Part shown: one piece after another, positions 1-14,400 of the stretch
Layout: each line of letters starts with the position of its first letter
Position numbering within the stretch: the stretch's first letter is position 1
Assembly (NCBI RefSeq): GCF_026151205.1
Contig: NC_087072.1
Coordinates: 16,135,669 to 16,199,668, forward strand
Length of the DNA: 64,000 bases
Origin: Bolinopsis microptera
Lineage: Eukaryota > Ctenophora > Tentaculata > Lobata > Bolinopsidae
Reading direction: 5' to 3'
Notes under the pieces: generated by a model
Databases searched by the model: none
The model's input: only the letters and a program-made list of their open reading frames with translations
Told to the model about the DNA's origin: nothing
Program-made: the position numbers and the translations under genes

Positions 1-796
1 AAATCCCTAGTTTTTCCCCCGAGGAAGTGCTTTTTTAAAAAGAGCTTTTCAAAAAAGTTGGGGGCTCCCAACATTTCCAAGACATTCCCATGACCCGGGG
101 TTTTATTTGCAAAAGTTTTAAAAATCGGTTTCCAACGTGGGGCCGTTTTTTGGTCACGTGGGTTGAGATTTTTTTTGTTAAAAAATTTGTCATGTAGGTT
201 TCCCAATTTTACGCTTTAAAATATGTGCCCCAAAAAACTTCTGCAGAAAATATCGTTAAATTTTGCCAACTCCCAACTTGTATGATATTTTTTCAGTAAT
301 CTTTTGGGGTTGCAATATCTAATATCCTTTTTTTTTTTTTTTTTTAAGTTTTTAAGAAATAAATTGCGCCCCAAAAACGCCCAAAAAAAATGTTTTCGCT
401 AAAATATAGAAGAAGAAGAATTATTTTTAAGTTTTTTTATATTTGTTTTAGTTTTTTTTTATGGTTGCTGTGATTTTTGTTAAATTAATTGATGTTTTAA
501 AGATTTTTTAAAAGCTTTTGGACTTTTTTTTAAAAGCTTTTAGTTTTTTCTAAAATTTTTATTTCCCGATTTAAATTTCCTAACTCATTGAAATTTCCAA
601 AAATTTTATAACAAAAACTAATTACTTTTCGAAAAAAAAAAACCCTGAAAATTTTTTGGGGGACCCCCAAAGTATTCAAAAGCGGTCTATGAAATATGGT
701 AAAAAAAATAATTTTTCCCCCAAATTTTTTATTAAATTTTGCACCACTATATATGAAATAAACACTAACTACCCGTAATTTCACAAAAACAAAAAG

Positions 797-3700
797 ACTA
801 TCTGGGGCGTATAGGTGGAGGGAAGAGGGGGACCAAAGGGGCTGTTTTTCTATTTATTTAGCAGAAGGGAAAGGGGGGGGCCCCCTTTCAAACAGGGGAT
901 TTTGTCAAGGGGTAAAACAACGCTTACCCTTTTTCTTTGGATATCCAACCTGTGATAAGAACTCCTTGTGGGAAAGGTTAAAATTAATTTTTACTTTGGG
1001 TGGGGATATTTTTGGTAAAAATTATTCGTCCAGAAAAAAATAAAACGGGTAAATGATTAGTTACTTAAGGAAAAAATTTTATCCCCGTTTTTTTCCCATT
1101 AAGAATAAAATTTTGGGGAAATATATTTTTTTCACTGCTATTCAGCAAACGTGTTTGATTTTTTAAATAACATATCTTTCCCCTCAGGTCAAAAATGTTC
1201 CACCTGGAAAAAATAGGTGAAGCTGGATTTACCCGCTCTTAAAGATGCTGAATCCAAAATGCCACCAAAAGAATACGATGATGAAAAACCTTTTAACCAC
1301 AAGGGTTATTTCCCAAAAAGCCCTGAAGCTATATATGCGATGGGGAAGAAAAATTTTTTTGATTTGGCATCCTTGGTTTACACTACCATCGCGGTAAATA
1401 AGTCCCCCTTGAAGACCCCGAGCTGAAACGAATTAAGTTTGGGATTTTCAGAAGCAAGGGGAAAGCCCAACGACAATTCCCCCCATTTTGGAAGTAAAAT
1501 TTTCTATAAACCATACTTCCCCCAATAAGAGGTTTCCCAAATTACTTTTTCCAGAATTGAAAAGAAGTATAACTTGCATAATTTCCGTAATTTCCATATC
1601 GCCTATTTGGCGTTGGCCCCTTTAAATATGGTCAATATTAAATATGGATCATATTATGGGGTAATATTTGGAACTCCATTAAAAAAAGGATTAAAAATAT
1701 GGGACTAATAAAGTAAGTCCCCTCCTTTTCAATCCCGAAACACCGTGGGGAAGTTAACGGTCCTAAACAGGGGAGAAACACCTGTTACATACTAAATCCT
1801 AAAACCAAGTTTAACCTTAAGATGAAAAGGCCCGGGAAAGAAAGGCAAAAACCTGCCGCTTTAGAAAGAAAGCCCCCCAACCTCGGTGCTTCCCTTTTCT
1901 CTACTAAAGTCCAATAATGAAAGAAGTAACACCCACGTCAACTGTCTGGAGCTAAAAACCGTAAGACCAGGTACATTATATTTTTTCCAAACCAACAGCA
2001 AAATCCAGTAATTTTCGGATTGGTCCCCCACTCTTAATAGTATTTTTTCATTCTTTTTTATAGGTTTGCCGGCCTAAATATTTCCGTTTCAAAATTTGGA
2101 CCTGAATCCTGTTGGGCCATCATGTCCCGCCCCACACTTTTATGAAAATTTTGCTTTAAATTCCCAATCTTTTCCAATTAAACAGGTATGAAGTTTTTTA
2201 ATTATTCCAAGCTTCTCGGAGAAAACTATACGAAAGAACCAGAGAAAAATTACAATTTAGAAGAAAACTACTTGAAACGATTTCCCGTTGTTTTTTTTTT
2301 ACATAAATAATGAACCAAGATTGTTGGGGATATAAAGTTAAAACCAATATATACTTAAGCAACCGTGGGGGGCCAGGGAGGTAGGGGTTTATTTTAATAT
2401 GCCAAAATTGTACTACGTTGTAAATTTCCCGTTTTTTAATGAACAGCCCATGGGTGCAAACCCGTGCCCTTGACTGCCTGGTGTAAGGGAAGGAATGAAA
2501 AAAAAGAAGACAAAAAGTGCCTTCTGTTATCTATTGGTGAAACGGGTCCCCCCCCTTACTATTTTATAATTAAAAACCTTTCTTGAATTTTGAATTGAAA
2601 TACCCTTACCTGTTTATTTAAGATATTAAACAAAATAGTAAGCAGAAAACCCAAGTTAATCTAATCCGGAAGTGCCACAAAACAATCATACCAACCACCC
2701 ATTCAAGAAGCTTAGTGGTCCCCCCAATTGGTAAAATCAACCTAATCTTTCGACCCCCTCCCCTCCTACCAGGCCTCGACCTTTTTCCCCCTGGAAGGCC
2801 GCCAACAACCGCTTAACTCTCGTAAAAACGAAAGAGGAGGAACCCAGCAAACACCAGAAATCGACTTATTCAATGGGGAATATCCCTTTTTTGAATAACT
2901 CCAAATGTGGGAGCGAGTAACTACACATTAGACACATTTGCAGATTTCCCATGTCCGCACAGTCCAGAAACATTGAAGTTCTTCAACAGAAAGCCCCTTC
3001 TTTTCTGTCGTTTTTAGCTGAAAATTAGAGGCTGAAACTTCACTTAAATAGTTTGAGAATTTCCCCATCCTCATTCACTATAAGATTTTAAAACCTAACT
3101 CCAGGGTTTGTTAGTGTGGCAGAAAATAGTGGCACCATCCATTGTCCCAAAACTCATTGTGACCCACAAAAATTCATTGTCCATCAAAAAACAAACCACT
3201 TTTTGAACCCTTTTTTAAGGTGAAATTTTTCTCTTTATTTATTATTTTCACGGTACTTGTTCATGTCCCAAACTATTATAAACCCATTTAAACTGGTTAC
3301 CCAACCCCAATTTGGCCTTAACTTTTAACAAACTTTGTTAGGTTTTTTTTTGTAAATCAGTCACCAAACGTTTTGCCTTCATGTTCCCCATTTGTAAAGA
3401 AACCCCGAGTCCATTTACCCCAAACTTTTAATTTAAGTCCGGTAGATTCCCATGTGCATTGTAACGTTTGCAAAAAATCTGTTTCCACCGACGAAATTGC
3501 CCATAGTTCCCCACCACACAGGGGAAATTACATCTGGTGGGATTTGCCCTAACGATTTTATCATTAACCCCAAAATAACTGTTTTTAAAATTCTCATAAA
3601 CCAACTTCACCACTGACGGAAGTGGGAATCCACAAATTTACGTGTTACGGGAACATCCCCGACGAATAAATGGGATGCAGGTTAAAAAAGAAATACTATA

Positions 3701-5480
3701 ACAGGTAAATAACGAGGTAAGGCTTTAGTATCGCTGTTATTTCAAAATGAAATGCCTCGACACTCTCCAGCGTAAAGCATACTATAAAACGTTGGGCATT
3801 ATCATTTATACCTTTAATAATGTATCGGTCCCGTTACATTAACTCGGTGGGAAAAGTTTAAAGAAGCTTGTTTGTCGGCTTTTCTTGGAAATTGGGTGGC
3901 CCTTGGTTTAAACACATGCTTGGTTGCCTGTCCCCCCCAGGCCCGAAAACGGTCTTCGAGAAACGGATATATTCCTACCATCCGAAAGCAAAAAATTGGT
4001 CCCCCCCCATTATTCCCCCTCGGTAATAAACCGCGCAAGTAAAATGCCCGCGCGCTATTAAAAACACCACAGCACTTTTTTGACCAATTCCCTTCGCAAT
4101 AGCAACGAATGTAAGCCTGTTAAAACAAAGGCTTTTCTCACCCCGGTTGCCAATAAAGTAAACACACCTAATATAAATTTTCAGCGGTTTAGCGGACGGA
4201 AAAGCAAAATCCGGATTAAGTATTTTACAACTAAGCCCAGAAAGCAAATGTCCCTTTTTAAAAAGTCAAAGCAAATGGATAATCTGCCCCTAAAAAAAAG
4301 GAAATTTTCGTTCCCCCGCTATCCTACAATTCCAGTAATTGGAAATGTTGACCCCTCGTGTTTTTAGAAAATGGGTTACCCCCTTTAGATCCCTGCATTA
4401 AAAGAGCATAAAGAAGAATACCTAACCATCAACCCAAATTCTATGTGAGGTTTGGGTTGCCCGAATAAAATATAAATAGGTTTTTTTATCATTAACAGAA
4501 ATAAACCTAAATTTTGAACCCCCCTTTTCACTATTTAAATATCACTGCCTTGTCCCCTGTGAGACTAAATCAATCAAAAAATATTTCCAGAAAAAATCCG
4601 AAAGAGGGGAAAAGCAAAGAGGCACTGGATAACATCGGTCGAACCTTAGCGCGTTAAGGAAGAATTAACTCCAGAAATAGAAGTTGAAATAGGAAAGGGT
4701 CCCTGCCCTTGTTAGTTTCAAAAGGCTTAATTGGATTGAATTTGAATTGATTTTGCATTTTATTTTTGCTTTCCTTCCCCGTTATGACGTGTTTTATCCA
4801 ACTAAATTCCCCCCCCTGAATATATATTGGATTACTGGGACAGTTTTTTTTTGAAACTCTATGTTTCTTAAGAAAGAAAATTTTATTTTATCAATTTGGG
4901 GAAACAAAGGGATACCAAACATGCCAAAAGAACAGTTTTTAAGAAGCAGCCAAATGGTTTTGTTACCACGAACCTTGGCAGGTGTTGCCCCACTGGAACT
5001 CGGAAGATTTCAAAGCCGAAGGCCCTGGCCACATACGGAGAACAGTCGTTAGATTCATCTACCTCCCAAGCTAAAACCACGCCCCAAATTTTGGCCAAAT
5101 CAACTCCAATCATTATTTTGAATCGCCCAAGCTGGAAGGTATCCCTTTGGAACATTTTCATACTCCCCTGTTTGGTTCACATTAAAAATTTGTTTGGTTT
5201 TTCTTCTAAAAGTCCCTAAAACCCTCTAACCATTTAAAATTAATCAGAGATGCCCCCACGTATCATTACCCTATAAATCCAACCATCCACCCTCCTTCAG
5301 GTTTTAAATTACGCAAACGACATGGAATAAGGCCCCCCCTTTTGAGAAAAAAATTCCCCGACAAGAGTACTCAAAATCCCCGTCCGGAAGTAACTCCGAT
5401 TGATAAAAGGCTGTTATCAAGGAAATGCCCATTTTTTCCAAAAAAGCAAATCCAAGACGTTAACTACAGAATTGCAGACA
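797..5480 (+). pseudogene. ODAD4: Error-degraded second copy of ODAD4 (TTC25), 5' to 3'
   Basis: Segments matching the clean ODAD4 exons occur in order on the plus strand: exon 1 near 797-977, exon 2 (TPR) near 1190-1435, a lysine-rich exon near 1740-1925, a short exon near 2205-2285, the GINYLD exon near 2645-2965, a TPR exon near 4200-4455 and the DNIGR exon near 4590-4680. Beyond the point matching the N gap it continues with a further exon near 4930-5150, where shifted frames read GRCYLEL-like and AYGEQS, as in the ODAD4 TPR region; another possible exon lies near 5290-5480. The frame is destroyed by sequencing indels, so this is not a biological pseudogene in the usual sense. It is probably the same locus (or the other haplotype) assembled twice, and the only source in this window for the 3' half of ODAD4. 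Confidence 0.75.
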
Positions 5481-6359
5481 GTAAGTAGTCGGCCATGGTA
5501 CACGCACTAATGGGACACAGCTTACCTGTCCAATGATTTGCTTTGATGGGATTCCCCTCCCACTTTTATTTGTGCAAATAGCATCAATCCAATTAATTTT
5601 CTAATTCCATGTTATTTAACTCTTTTGATACAGATTATGCATGGTTTTATTCGATCTTGCAGCTAGCATCCAACATTGAAATTATTCACAGGATTTCCTT
5701 GCATGGAATACATTTAACCTTCTTTTTAGCCCCATAAAAATTACCAATTAAAAAAAAGAGTATCCGAAATTTTAAAGAATGGTTTTGGGCCAATTTTTTG
5801 CTAAATACCACGTGGGGGGTAAAAACATTTAAAACGCTTTTTAAGTTTTTTTTTCTGGTGGTTTTTTTTTACCCCGTTTACCTTGATTTTTAAAAAAAAA
5901 AACTTTAAACTGTTTAAAAAAAATATTGGTATTGATTTTTAAAAGACAACAAATGTAAAACCGCAAAAGCCAAAATAAAAAAGAGGTACCCCCAAAAAAC
6001 CAAAAAAACCCCTTTAAAAATTTAAATTCCCCGCATTTCTTAAAACCCCTTTCCAAGTTTGCGTAACTTTGTTTTTTAAAACAATAAACGCCCCCCCTTT
6101 ATTAGTAACCGTTTTTTTTTTTTTTTAAAAAATAAAACCCGGGGGCTGGATTAGTTTTTTAACATTTTTAATTTTGAATTTTTCCCAAATAAAAATTAAA
6201 TTTTTAATTCTCAAATATCGGGTTTTTTATTCCGTAAAAAACTCGAGAATTTTTTGTGTCCCCAAAGTCCCCCCCCTTGGGCCCCCGCCCCCCTTTTTTT
6301 TGCAAATGCAAAAATTTTGTTCCCCGCACCGAACAACAAAATTAAAAAAAGCCCTTTTT

Positions 6360-7870
6360 TAAACCCCCCATGAAATCAAATTGTTTAATGTTTTCCCCCA
6401 AATTTTATTGTTCCATTGTTTCCATTTCGTAGAAATCCCGGGGGGAAAGGAAATAGTTTTCCCGAAAGACCGGTAAAGAAAAATGACCCTCCGAAGGGGG
6501 GAAAACCTCTTCCCCCCCCCCAAAAGCACCAACTCCCCCCCCAAAGGTTTTTTTCCCACACCCCCCCTTTCCCCCCAAACCCCCCCCAAAGGGGCAAAAA
6601 ACCCCCCTGCGCTTTCCCCCCCCAAAGAAATGGCCCCTTTTTTTAAAAAAACCCCCCCTCCCCCCCCAAACCCCCCCAAAAAAAACCAACCCCCCCAGCC
6701 CACACCCCAAAAAAAAAACCCGACCCCCCCCCCCCAAAACCCCAAAAAAAACCAAAAAGCCCCCCGCCCAAAACCCAAAAAAAACACTAAAGCCCCCCCG
6801 GAAAAAAAGCTACAAAAACCGGGGGCCAAAAAAAAGCCCAAACCCCAGCCCCCCCAAGGAAACCAACGCCAACCCCCCCCAAGGAAAAACCCACGCCCCG
6901 CCCCCCAAGGGGAAAAACCTTTCCCCACCCCCAAAAAACAGAAGAGGTAAAACCAGCAACACCGGGGGGCTTTTCCCCCTCCCCCCCAAGAGTGCTAGCC
7001 TGGTGGGGGGCCCAAAAAACCAGCCCCAAAAACCCTTTTCCCCCCCACCCCCACAAAAAAAGCGCCAAAAAAGCCCAGCTGATGCCTAAACCGGCAAAAA
7101 CCCCCAAAGCTCTAAACCACGACGCCCCCCCCGGCCCTGCAAAAAACCCCCGGAAAAGCCCCCTGGGAAAAAAACAAAAACCCGGCCCAAAACCCCCCCC
7201 GCGCCCGCCAAAAACCCGGCAGCCTGCCCCGGGCCAAAAACGGCCAACCCCCCCCGGGGCCCGCCCCCAAAAACCCCCCAAAAACCCCCAAGCCCGGGGT
7301 GCTAAACCGGCAACGCCCCCCAGCTGTCCCAAATCCAGCCCAAGAGTGCCCAAACCCCCCGGGCGGCCCCAAAAAACCCCGAACAAAACCAAAACTGCCC
7401 TTTCCACCCCAGCAAAAAAAGCGCAAAAGCCCCCCCCCGAGCCCCCAAAAACCGGCCCCAACGCCCAAAAACGGCTGCTTAAAAACCCACGACCCAACCC
7501 CGTCGAAAGCTAAACCCCCCAAAAAGCCCCCCCCGGCTGCTAAAAAAGGCAAAACGCCCAAACCAAAACCCCCCCTAAATCCCGGACCGCCTTTCGATGC
7601 TAAAAAAAACCCGGCCCCAAAACCCCCCGCGGCTGCCCCAAAAAAAAGCGACCGGGCCTGGCCGGGAAAATAAACCGGCCAACGCCCCCCTTTTTGCAAA
7701 AAACCCGGCCAACGCCCCCCCGGCTGTTTAAACCGGGGAACCCCCGGGAAAAGTTCCCCCCCCTGCTCCCCCCCCACCAAAACAAATTTCCGCTACAAAA
7801 GCCCAAAACAATGAATGGGAGGTAAAAGCTTTTTATTTTAAATTGCTTGGGGCCCAAATTCCCCCCCAAA
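6360..7870. repeat. C-rich low-complexity tract in noisy sequence
   Basis: About 1.5 kb dominated by runs of C and A on the plus strand. A core resembling CCGGCAACGCCCCC recurs at about 7311, 7674 and 7705 (the last two as CCGGCCAACGCC), so a tandem repeat inflated by homopolymer errors is likely. It follows the ODAD4-like exons and could be a degraded repetitive Pro/Lys/Ala-rich tail or an intronic minisatellite; I cannot tell which. The proline-rich and glycine-rich open frames on both strands are composition artefacts. Confidence 0.6.
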
Positions 7871-10020
7871 AATCAAAAAGCAAATTTTCCCGGGGAAACC
7901 CCGGTTTTTTTTTTTAGGTATTTTTTGTTTTGAAATCTTTTAAAAAACAAATTATTATGAAATTTAAAACCCCCAAATTGGTTTCCACAAATTTTGCGTT
8001 TTTAACCAACAATAAAACCCCAGCCCTTGAAATCCGTTTTTACCTTTCGGAATTAGCTAAAACCCTGCCCTCCGTTGATCAAAGTTTTTCTGCCAATCCC
8101 TGTGTTCGTTTTGGTTTTTGGATAAATTGTTTACCCAGCTTTTTTTTATTCCTTACCAAAACCCGGCCCCCAAGCACATAAAAAAAACATTACTACAAAA
8201 TTTTCCCCCCCTTTTCTGGGGGGGGCGTTGGGTTTAAGGAAGTAGCGCCCTAGAGACGGGGCGGATAATTGAAAGAAAACCCCGTTTTTGCCCCCCCTTC
8301 AGCCCCCCCACTTTTTAAAAAAGGCCCCATAAAAACCGCACTTTTTGAAAACCCTTACAGGATTAATTCCAGAGAATCTACCGGGGTTTTTAAAAAAAGT
8401 CCCCCCCGGGCCCCCCCGACCCAAAAAACAATTTTGAAAAAACCCCTGTCCCCTTCCCCTGAAAATCTTCAAAAATAAATTTTTATCCCCTTTTTTCCCT
8501 TTAAATTTTTATCGGCGTAAAAACTTTCCCGGAACCTTTTTACATTGGGGCCCCCTTAATACTCCCCCCCCCCCCCCCCCGTACATTAGTCCCCCAACAA
8601 AAAGGCCCCCCATGGGTCCCACACTCCACATAAAAATTTTTTTAATAATCCTGAAAAACTTGTAGTTGTAAAAATGGTGGGGCCATGAAACCCCCATTTT
8701 TTGACTTAACCGAAAAAATTTTAAGCCCCTTTTTCTAAAATTTTTTCCTGGAAGCCGTTTGGGAGGCATAATTAAATGTTTAAAAAACCCTTAATTTTTT
8801 TTTTTTTTCGATAAAAATTCGGAAATTTTTAAAACCGTATTCGGGAACGCCCCCCGTTTTGGCCCCCCCAAAAAAAATTGAATCCTTTTAAAAAAGTCCC
8901 CCCCCGCCCCCCCTAAGTTTTTTTTTTTGTTTAAAAATTGGGGCAAAAAAAAAATTTTCCCCCCAAATTTTTCTCCATTTGATGGTTTCCCATTTACCGA
9001 ATAAAACTTTTTGAATCCAGTTTTTTTTGGGCGCCCCATTTTCCCCCTTTTCTTCTTGGAAAAAATTTTTTATGAAAAACCCAAAGAAAAAAAAATTCAA
9101 CGTAAGTGACTTTGAAAACGAGGCAGTTTTAAAAGAAATAAAATATTTTTAAAAAAACAAAATACCAAAGCCCATTTTTCTAATTTTTTGGCCCCTTAGC
9201 CCCCCAAATTTTTATACATAAAAAGCGGAAAAATTTTTCCACAAAAAAAAACCTCCCTCGGGTATAAAAATTGTTTTAGTTAGGCAGGAACCTCCCCCCC
9301 TTTTTTAAATTAGGAGAAGGGGTAAACAGAAAAAAAAATTTTTCAAAAAATATTTAAAAAGTTACGGGGGGAACGGGGGCCGAAAAGTTTTTTTTTAAAG
9401 TTAAAAATACGTTTTTTTGGAATTGACCAATGGGCCCCCCAAAAATTTAAATTCTGGGGATTCAACCCAAGCGCCCGCCGGGGGCACTGGGTATAAAAGC
9501 AGTAAATAAAAAATTACCCCTCCTTTAAATTTGGGCCCAATTTTTCCAACGGTTTTTACTTTTTGGTATCCAACAAAAAAATTAAACCCACCCCCCCTTT
9601 TCCGTTTTTTGGGGAAGCCCAATAAACGTTTACAATAATTTGCCTTTTAAACTTTGTCCTCCAGCCCCGCCCCCCTTTTTTTTTTTGGTTAAAAAAAATT
9701 TTTTTTAGGTTTTTTCCCCAAAAAAAAAAAACCCCCCAGTTTACGGGGTGCCGTTTTGCTCCCTTTTTTTTTTATTTTCCCTCTAGTTTTTTTTTAATTT
9801 TTTTTTTTAAAATATTTTTAATGAGTCTGAATTTCCCCGAATGCCCCCAAATTTTTTCGACTGAAAAAAAATTTTCTGTCCCCCTTTTTAAATTGAAAAA
9901 CCGAAAAAGAAAATTTAAAAACAAAAAAAAAACGACCTTTTTGGTCCCGTTTTTTCTTGTTCGAAAAAAATTTTACCGTGGCCCCAAGATAAAAAATTTT
10001 TTCCCCGGGGTTTTACCTTA

Positions 10021-11334
10021 TCGATAGAGCTAAAACCTGCAGTTGTATATTTTGCGATGATACTGGATATTTTATTAATATAATCTCGGTATAGACTGTA
10101 TAATAACATAAAATGAAATGGTTTTATCGACGGACGACGGTGTCCGCAAGTATTCAGTGTTTTTTTTGATAAACTCCAATGTAAAATGTTTACCAAACTT
10201 CACACCATTTTCATGAACACTGTAATAACATATTTCACAATCTCACCGATTATTTGAAATACACTTATTGACGTTGTAACTGCATTGTGATGTTACCCAA
10301 CGTTTATCCAATATTATCAGAAATAACATAAATAATAAATATTTGTTACTAAAATATGTTTAATTTCAGGTTTAAATGCCCCCAGCTTGGCACCCCAAGA
10401 GGTGTAGCATGTTAAAACGAGTAGAACCAACACTTCACTGCTACTGATAACCTACTACCCACTGGACATGTGATCCTCTGTACATTCCAATCCTTTCTGC
10501 ATAATGAATAATGACTGGTCAAGATAATATCCTGCTTTTTTATTTTGTGGAGAAAAATTCATATGTATTTATATTAAATGCTAATTTTTTTGAAAATATG
10601 TCAAGACTACTTACGTCAAAAGTGATGCGAGTATCCATTTTAGTTTTCAATGTGATTTGCATTTTGTTTTTCCACAAATTTTGTATGATACTTGATCGTA
10701 ACGATATGATACCTGAACTGTAAAGAATTGCCTGTGAGTGTGATATGGAATTTAAATATTGTAAATAACTTTTTATGATCAACATTCAACACTTGATAAA
10801 TGCTCTAAAACAAACAATTTTTAGTTTTTCATTTGTCACAGTGTTCTAATTGGCTGACAATATGCAGAATAATTCAATAGCAAAGTCAAAAGTTAATTTC
10901 CTGAACATTTTAATTTGGCCCAAAATGAAACATTTTGAATAATAACTTAAAAGGACTAATTAGGTCGGTACCGAGAATTTCAGTATTTCTAGTAGGAATG
11001 TCAGGGCTACTAAAGTCGTTCTCGAGGATTACAGTATTTAACGAGGTCTAATCGTAATCTTCTTACATCCAACATCGTTCGATGTGATCTGAGCTGTGTA
11101 AAGGTAAAATAAAATGGTGATGCATCTGGATTATTACTAGGAATGTCAGGGCTACCCAAATTTTCATCTACAATCTATAAATTTATTGTTATAGAAATGT
11201 CGTGGCTATCCGGTGTAAATGTTGGTATGTCATTAAAATTTAAATACTTGCTGGTGCTTTTTGATAAAGTGCAAACTAATAGATATACTGGGTTAGGTGA
11301 CGAGTTTTTGAAATTGTCGCGTATAATTATATTT
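10021..11334. other. Clean gene-poor end of the left contig
   Basis: Sequence quality becomes normal here. A splice-acceptor-like TTTAATTTCAG ends near 10,370 and is followed by a short open stretch with stops about 40 bases on. This could be the last exon of the plus-strand ODAD4 copy, but the evidence is weak. Two short related phrases (AGGAATGTCAGGGCTAC) occur at about 10,995 and 11,140. No convincing coding region is seen. Confidence 0.4.
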
Positions 11335-11434
11335 NNNNNNNNNNNNNNNNNNNNNNNNNNNNNNNNNNNNNNNNNNNNNNNNNNNNNNNNNNNNNNNNNN
11401 NNNNNNNNNNNNNNNNNNNNNNNNNNNNNNNNNN
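11335..11434. other. 100-N scaffold gap
   Basis: Exactly 100 N, the conventional placeholder for a gap of unknown size added by scaffolding. The sequence to its right begins inside an ODAD4 intron and runs toward the 5' end of the gene on the minus strand. The sequence far to its left (positions 1-4903) is the same region inverted. The join is therefore suspect. Confidence 0.98.
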
Positions 11435-14400
11435 TGTTCCCAACTGAAATAAATTCTCATTAGAATAGAGTTCAACTGATCACAGATCAATAACTCAGAA
11501 TTAGTGATTAACACGTCATACGGAAAGCAAAAAATGCAATCAATTCAAATCATCAATAAGCCTTTTGACTACAGCAGGGACTCACTATTTCACTGCTTCT
11601 GAGTAATCTCCTTTACGCGCATAAGTTCGACCGATGTTATCCAGTGCTCTTGCTTTTCCCTCTTCTGATTTTCTGAAATATTTATGATGATTAGTCTCAC
11701 AGGACAAGCAGTGATATAAATAGTGAAAAGGGGTTCAAAATTTAGATTATTCTTTAATGATAAACATATTTATATTATAGGCACCAACTCACATAGAATT
11801 GCTGATGGTTAGATCTTCTTTATGCTCTTTTAAAGCAGGATCTAAAGACCCCATTTCTAACAGAGCACATCCAATACTGGAATGTAGATTAGCGACGAAT
11901 TCCTTTTTATTAGGCAGATTATCAATTTGCTTGACTTTCTTAAGACATGCTCTGGCTAGTTGTAAACTATCCGATGCTTTTCCGTCCGCTAACGCTGAAA
12001 ATATATTATGTTTACTATGGCAACGGGTGAGAAGCTTTGTTTACAGGCTACTTTTCGTTGCTATGGAGATGTCAAAAGTGCGTGGTTTAATAGCGCGCGC
12101 ATTTACTGCGCGTTATACAGAATAATGACAATTTTTGCTTTCGATGGTAGAATATCGTTTCTCGAAGACCGTTTCAGGGCTGCGACAGGCAAGCATGTGT
12201 TAAACAAGGGCACAATCCAAGAAGCCGACACAGCTCTATAAACTTCACCGATCATGTAACGACCGATACATATAAAGGTATAAATTATAATGCCCAACGT
12301 TATAGTGCTCTTGAATAGCGATACTAAATCTACCTCGTTATATACATGTATATATATATCATACCTGCATCAATATCGTCGAGGTTCCGTAACACGTAAT
12401 TTGTTGGATCACTTCCGATCGTGTGAGTTGGTTAAGGAATTTAACAGTTATTGCGGTTAATGATAACGTTAGCAACACAGATGTATTTCCCTTTGAGGTG
12501 AAAATGCATTCGTCGGTGAACAGATGCAACAGTACAATGCACATGAATCTACCGGACTAAATTAAAGTTTGGGTAATGGACTCGGGGTTTCTTACAAATG
12601 ACATGAGGCCAAAAGTTGTGAATGATAAAAACCAAAACAAGTGATAAGTAGCAATAGGGTAACAGTTTAAATGGGTTAAAGTTGACATGAAAGTACCGTG
12701 AAATAGAGAAATATCACCATAAAAAGTCAAAAGTGTGTGATGGACATGAAATGTGGGCACAATGAGTTTGACAATGATGTGCACTATTCTGCACACTACA
12801 ACAGGAGTAGTTAAAATCTCGATTGAATGAGGATAGAAATCTCAACTATTTAAGTGAAGTCAGCCTCTATCAGTAACGACAGAAGGCTCTGTGAGAACTT
12901 CAAGTTCTGACGTGCGACATGAATCTGCAAATGTGTCTAATGTGTAATCTCGCTCCAATTTTGGAGTATCAAAAGGATATCCCTTAATAAGTCGATTTCT
13001 GTTTCCCTGGTCTATCCTCTTCTTTTTACGAGAGTAAAGCGGTTGTTGCTGCCTCCAGAAGTCGAGCCTGGAGTCGAGATAGTTGATACCATTGGACACT
13101 AAGCTCTTGATGGTGTTGTCTGATTGCTTTGTGGCACCTCCGGATAGAACTTGGGTTTCAGCATTAATATTTTGTTATCTTAAACAGGTAGTATTTCAAT
13201 CAAATCAAGAGGTTTTTAATATAAATAGTAGGGACCGTTCACATAGAACAGAAGCACTTTTGTTATCATTTTCATCCTCCCTACACCAGCAGTCAGCACG
13301 TTTGCACATGGCTGTTCATTAACGAATACAACGAGTACAATAAGCATATTAAAAACCCCTCCTCCCCTGGTCCACGGAGCTAAAGTTATATGTTAACTTC
13401 CCCATACAACTTGGTTCATTATTATGTAACTCACGGGAATCGTTCAGTAGTTTCTCTAAGTATTCTCTGTCTTCGTATAGTTCTCCGAGAAGCTGAAAAA
13501 TTAAAATATCATACCTGTTTAATTGAAAGATTGGAATTTAAAGACAAAATTCATAAGTGTGGGCGACATGATGGCCACAGATCAGTCCAAATTTGAACGA
13601 AAATATTAGGCCGCAACCTATTAAAAAGATGAAAAACTATTAATCAGTGACCAACCGAATTACTGGATTTTGCTGATGGTTTGAAAATATAATAACCTGT
13701 TTTACAGTTTTATCTCCAGCCAGTGACTTGGTGTTCTCTTTCTCATTATTGACTTTAGAAGAGAAAGGAGCACGAGGTTGGGGCTTCTTTCTAGCGGCAG
13801 GTTTGCCTTTCTTTCCCGCCTTTTCATCTAGATACTTGTAGAAGTATGACAGGTCTCCTTTAGACGTTAACTTCACGGTGTTCGGATCTGAAAAAGGAGA
13901 CTTATTAGTCCATTATTTAATCCTTTTTTAATGAGTCAATATTACCATAATATTACCATATAATATTACCATATTAAGGCCACGCAATAGCGATATGAAT
14001 TTACGAATTATCAGTCTACTTCTTCAATGCCGAAAGTAATTTGACTCTATGGAGTATGGATTATAGAAACTTACTTCCAATGGAATTGTCGATGGCTTCC
14101 CTTGCTTTCTGAATTCCCAATCTGAACTCGTTCAGCTCTGGTCTCAGCTTATTCCCGCGATGGTAGTGAACCAGAGCAAACTCAAAATCTCCCATCGCAT
14201 ATAAAGCTTCAGCTTTCTGGAATAACCCTTTGGTAAAGTCATTCGTATCTTTGAGGCATGATTCAGCATCTTTAAGAGCGGAATCAGCATCACCTAATTT
14301 CAGGTGACATTTTGACCTGAGGGAAGATAAGTTATTTAAAATCAACACGTTGCTGAAGCAGTAAATATCCCACAAAAATATTCTAATGAAAAACGGATAA

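Larger units (their letters stand above)
1..10020. other. Low-quality, homopolymer-inflated assembly segment
   Basis: Long runs of A, T, C and G interrupt otherwise recognisable sequence, and reading frames are broken every few tens of bases. Positions 1-4903 align, reverse-complemented, with clean sequence at 11,435-15,358: 4,903 noisy bases for about 3,924 clean bases, so the errors are mainly insertions. Quality changes abruptly near 10,020, after which the sequence looks normal. This looks like unpolished long-read consensus or a very low-coverage contig end. Most open frames here, especially the glycine- or proline/lysine-rich ones at 6.4-7.9 kb, are artefacts. Gene content is listed separately where homology with the clean copy or with ODAD4 allows it. 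Confidence 0.93.

Noticed and set aside
6359..7869. Long glycine-rich and proline/lysine-rich open frames on both strands
   Set aside because: They arise from inflated C, G and A runs in noisy sequence; overlapping frames on both strands are open at once, and no domain is recognisable.
12003..12016. X-box in ODAD4 intron as a promoter
   Set aside because: It matches RFX well but lies within the gene, far from the start and next to poorly defined intron sequence; chance is likely, so it is only mentioned as secondary.
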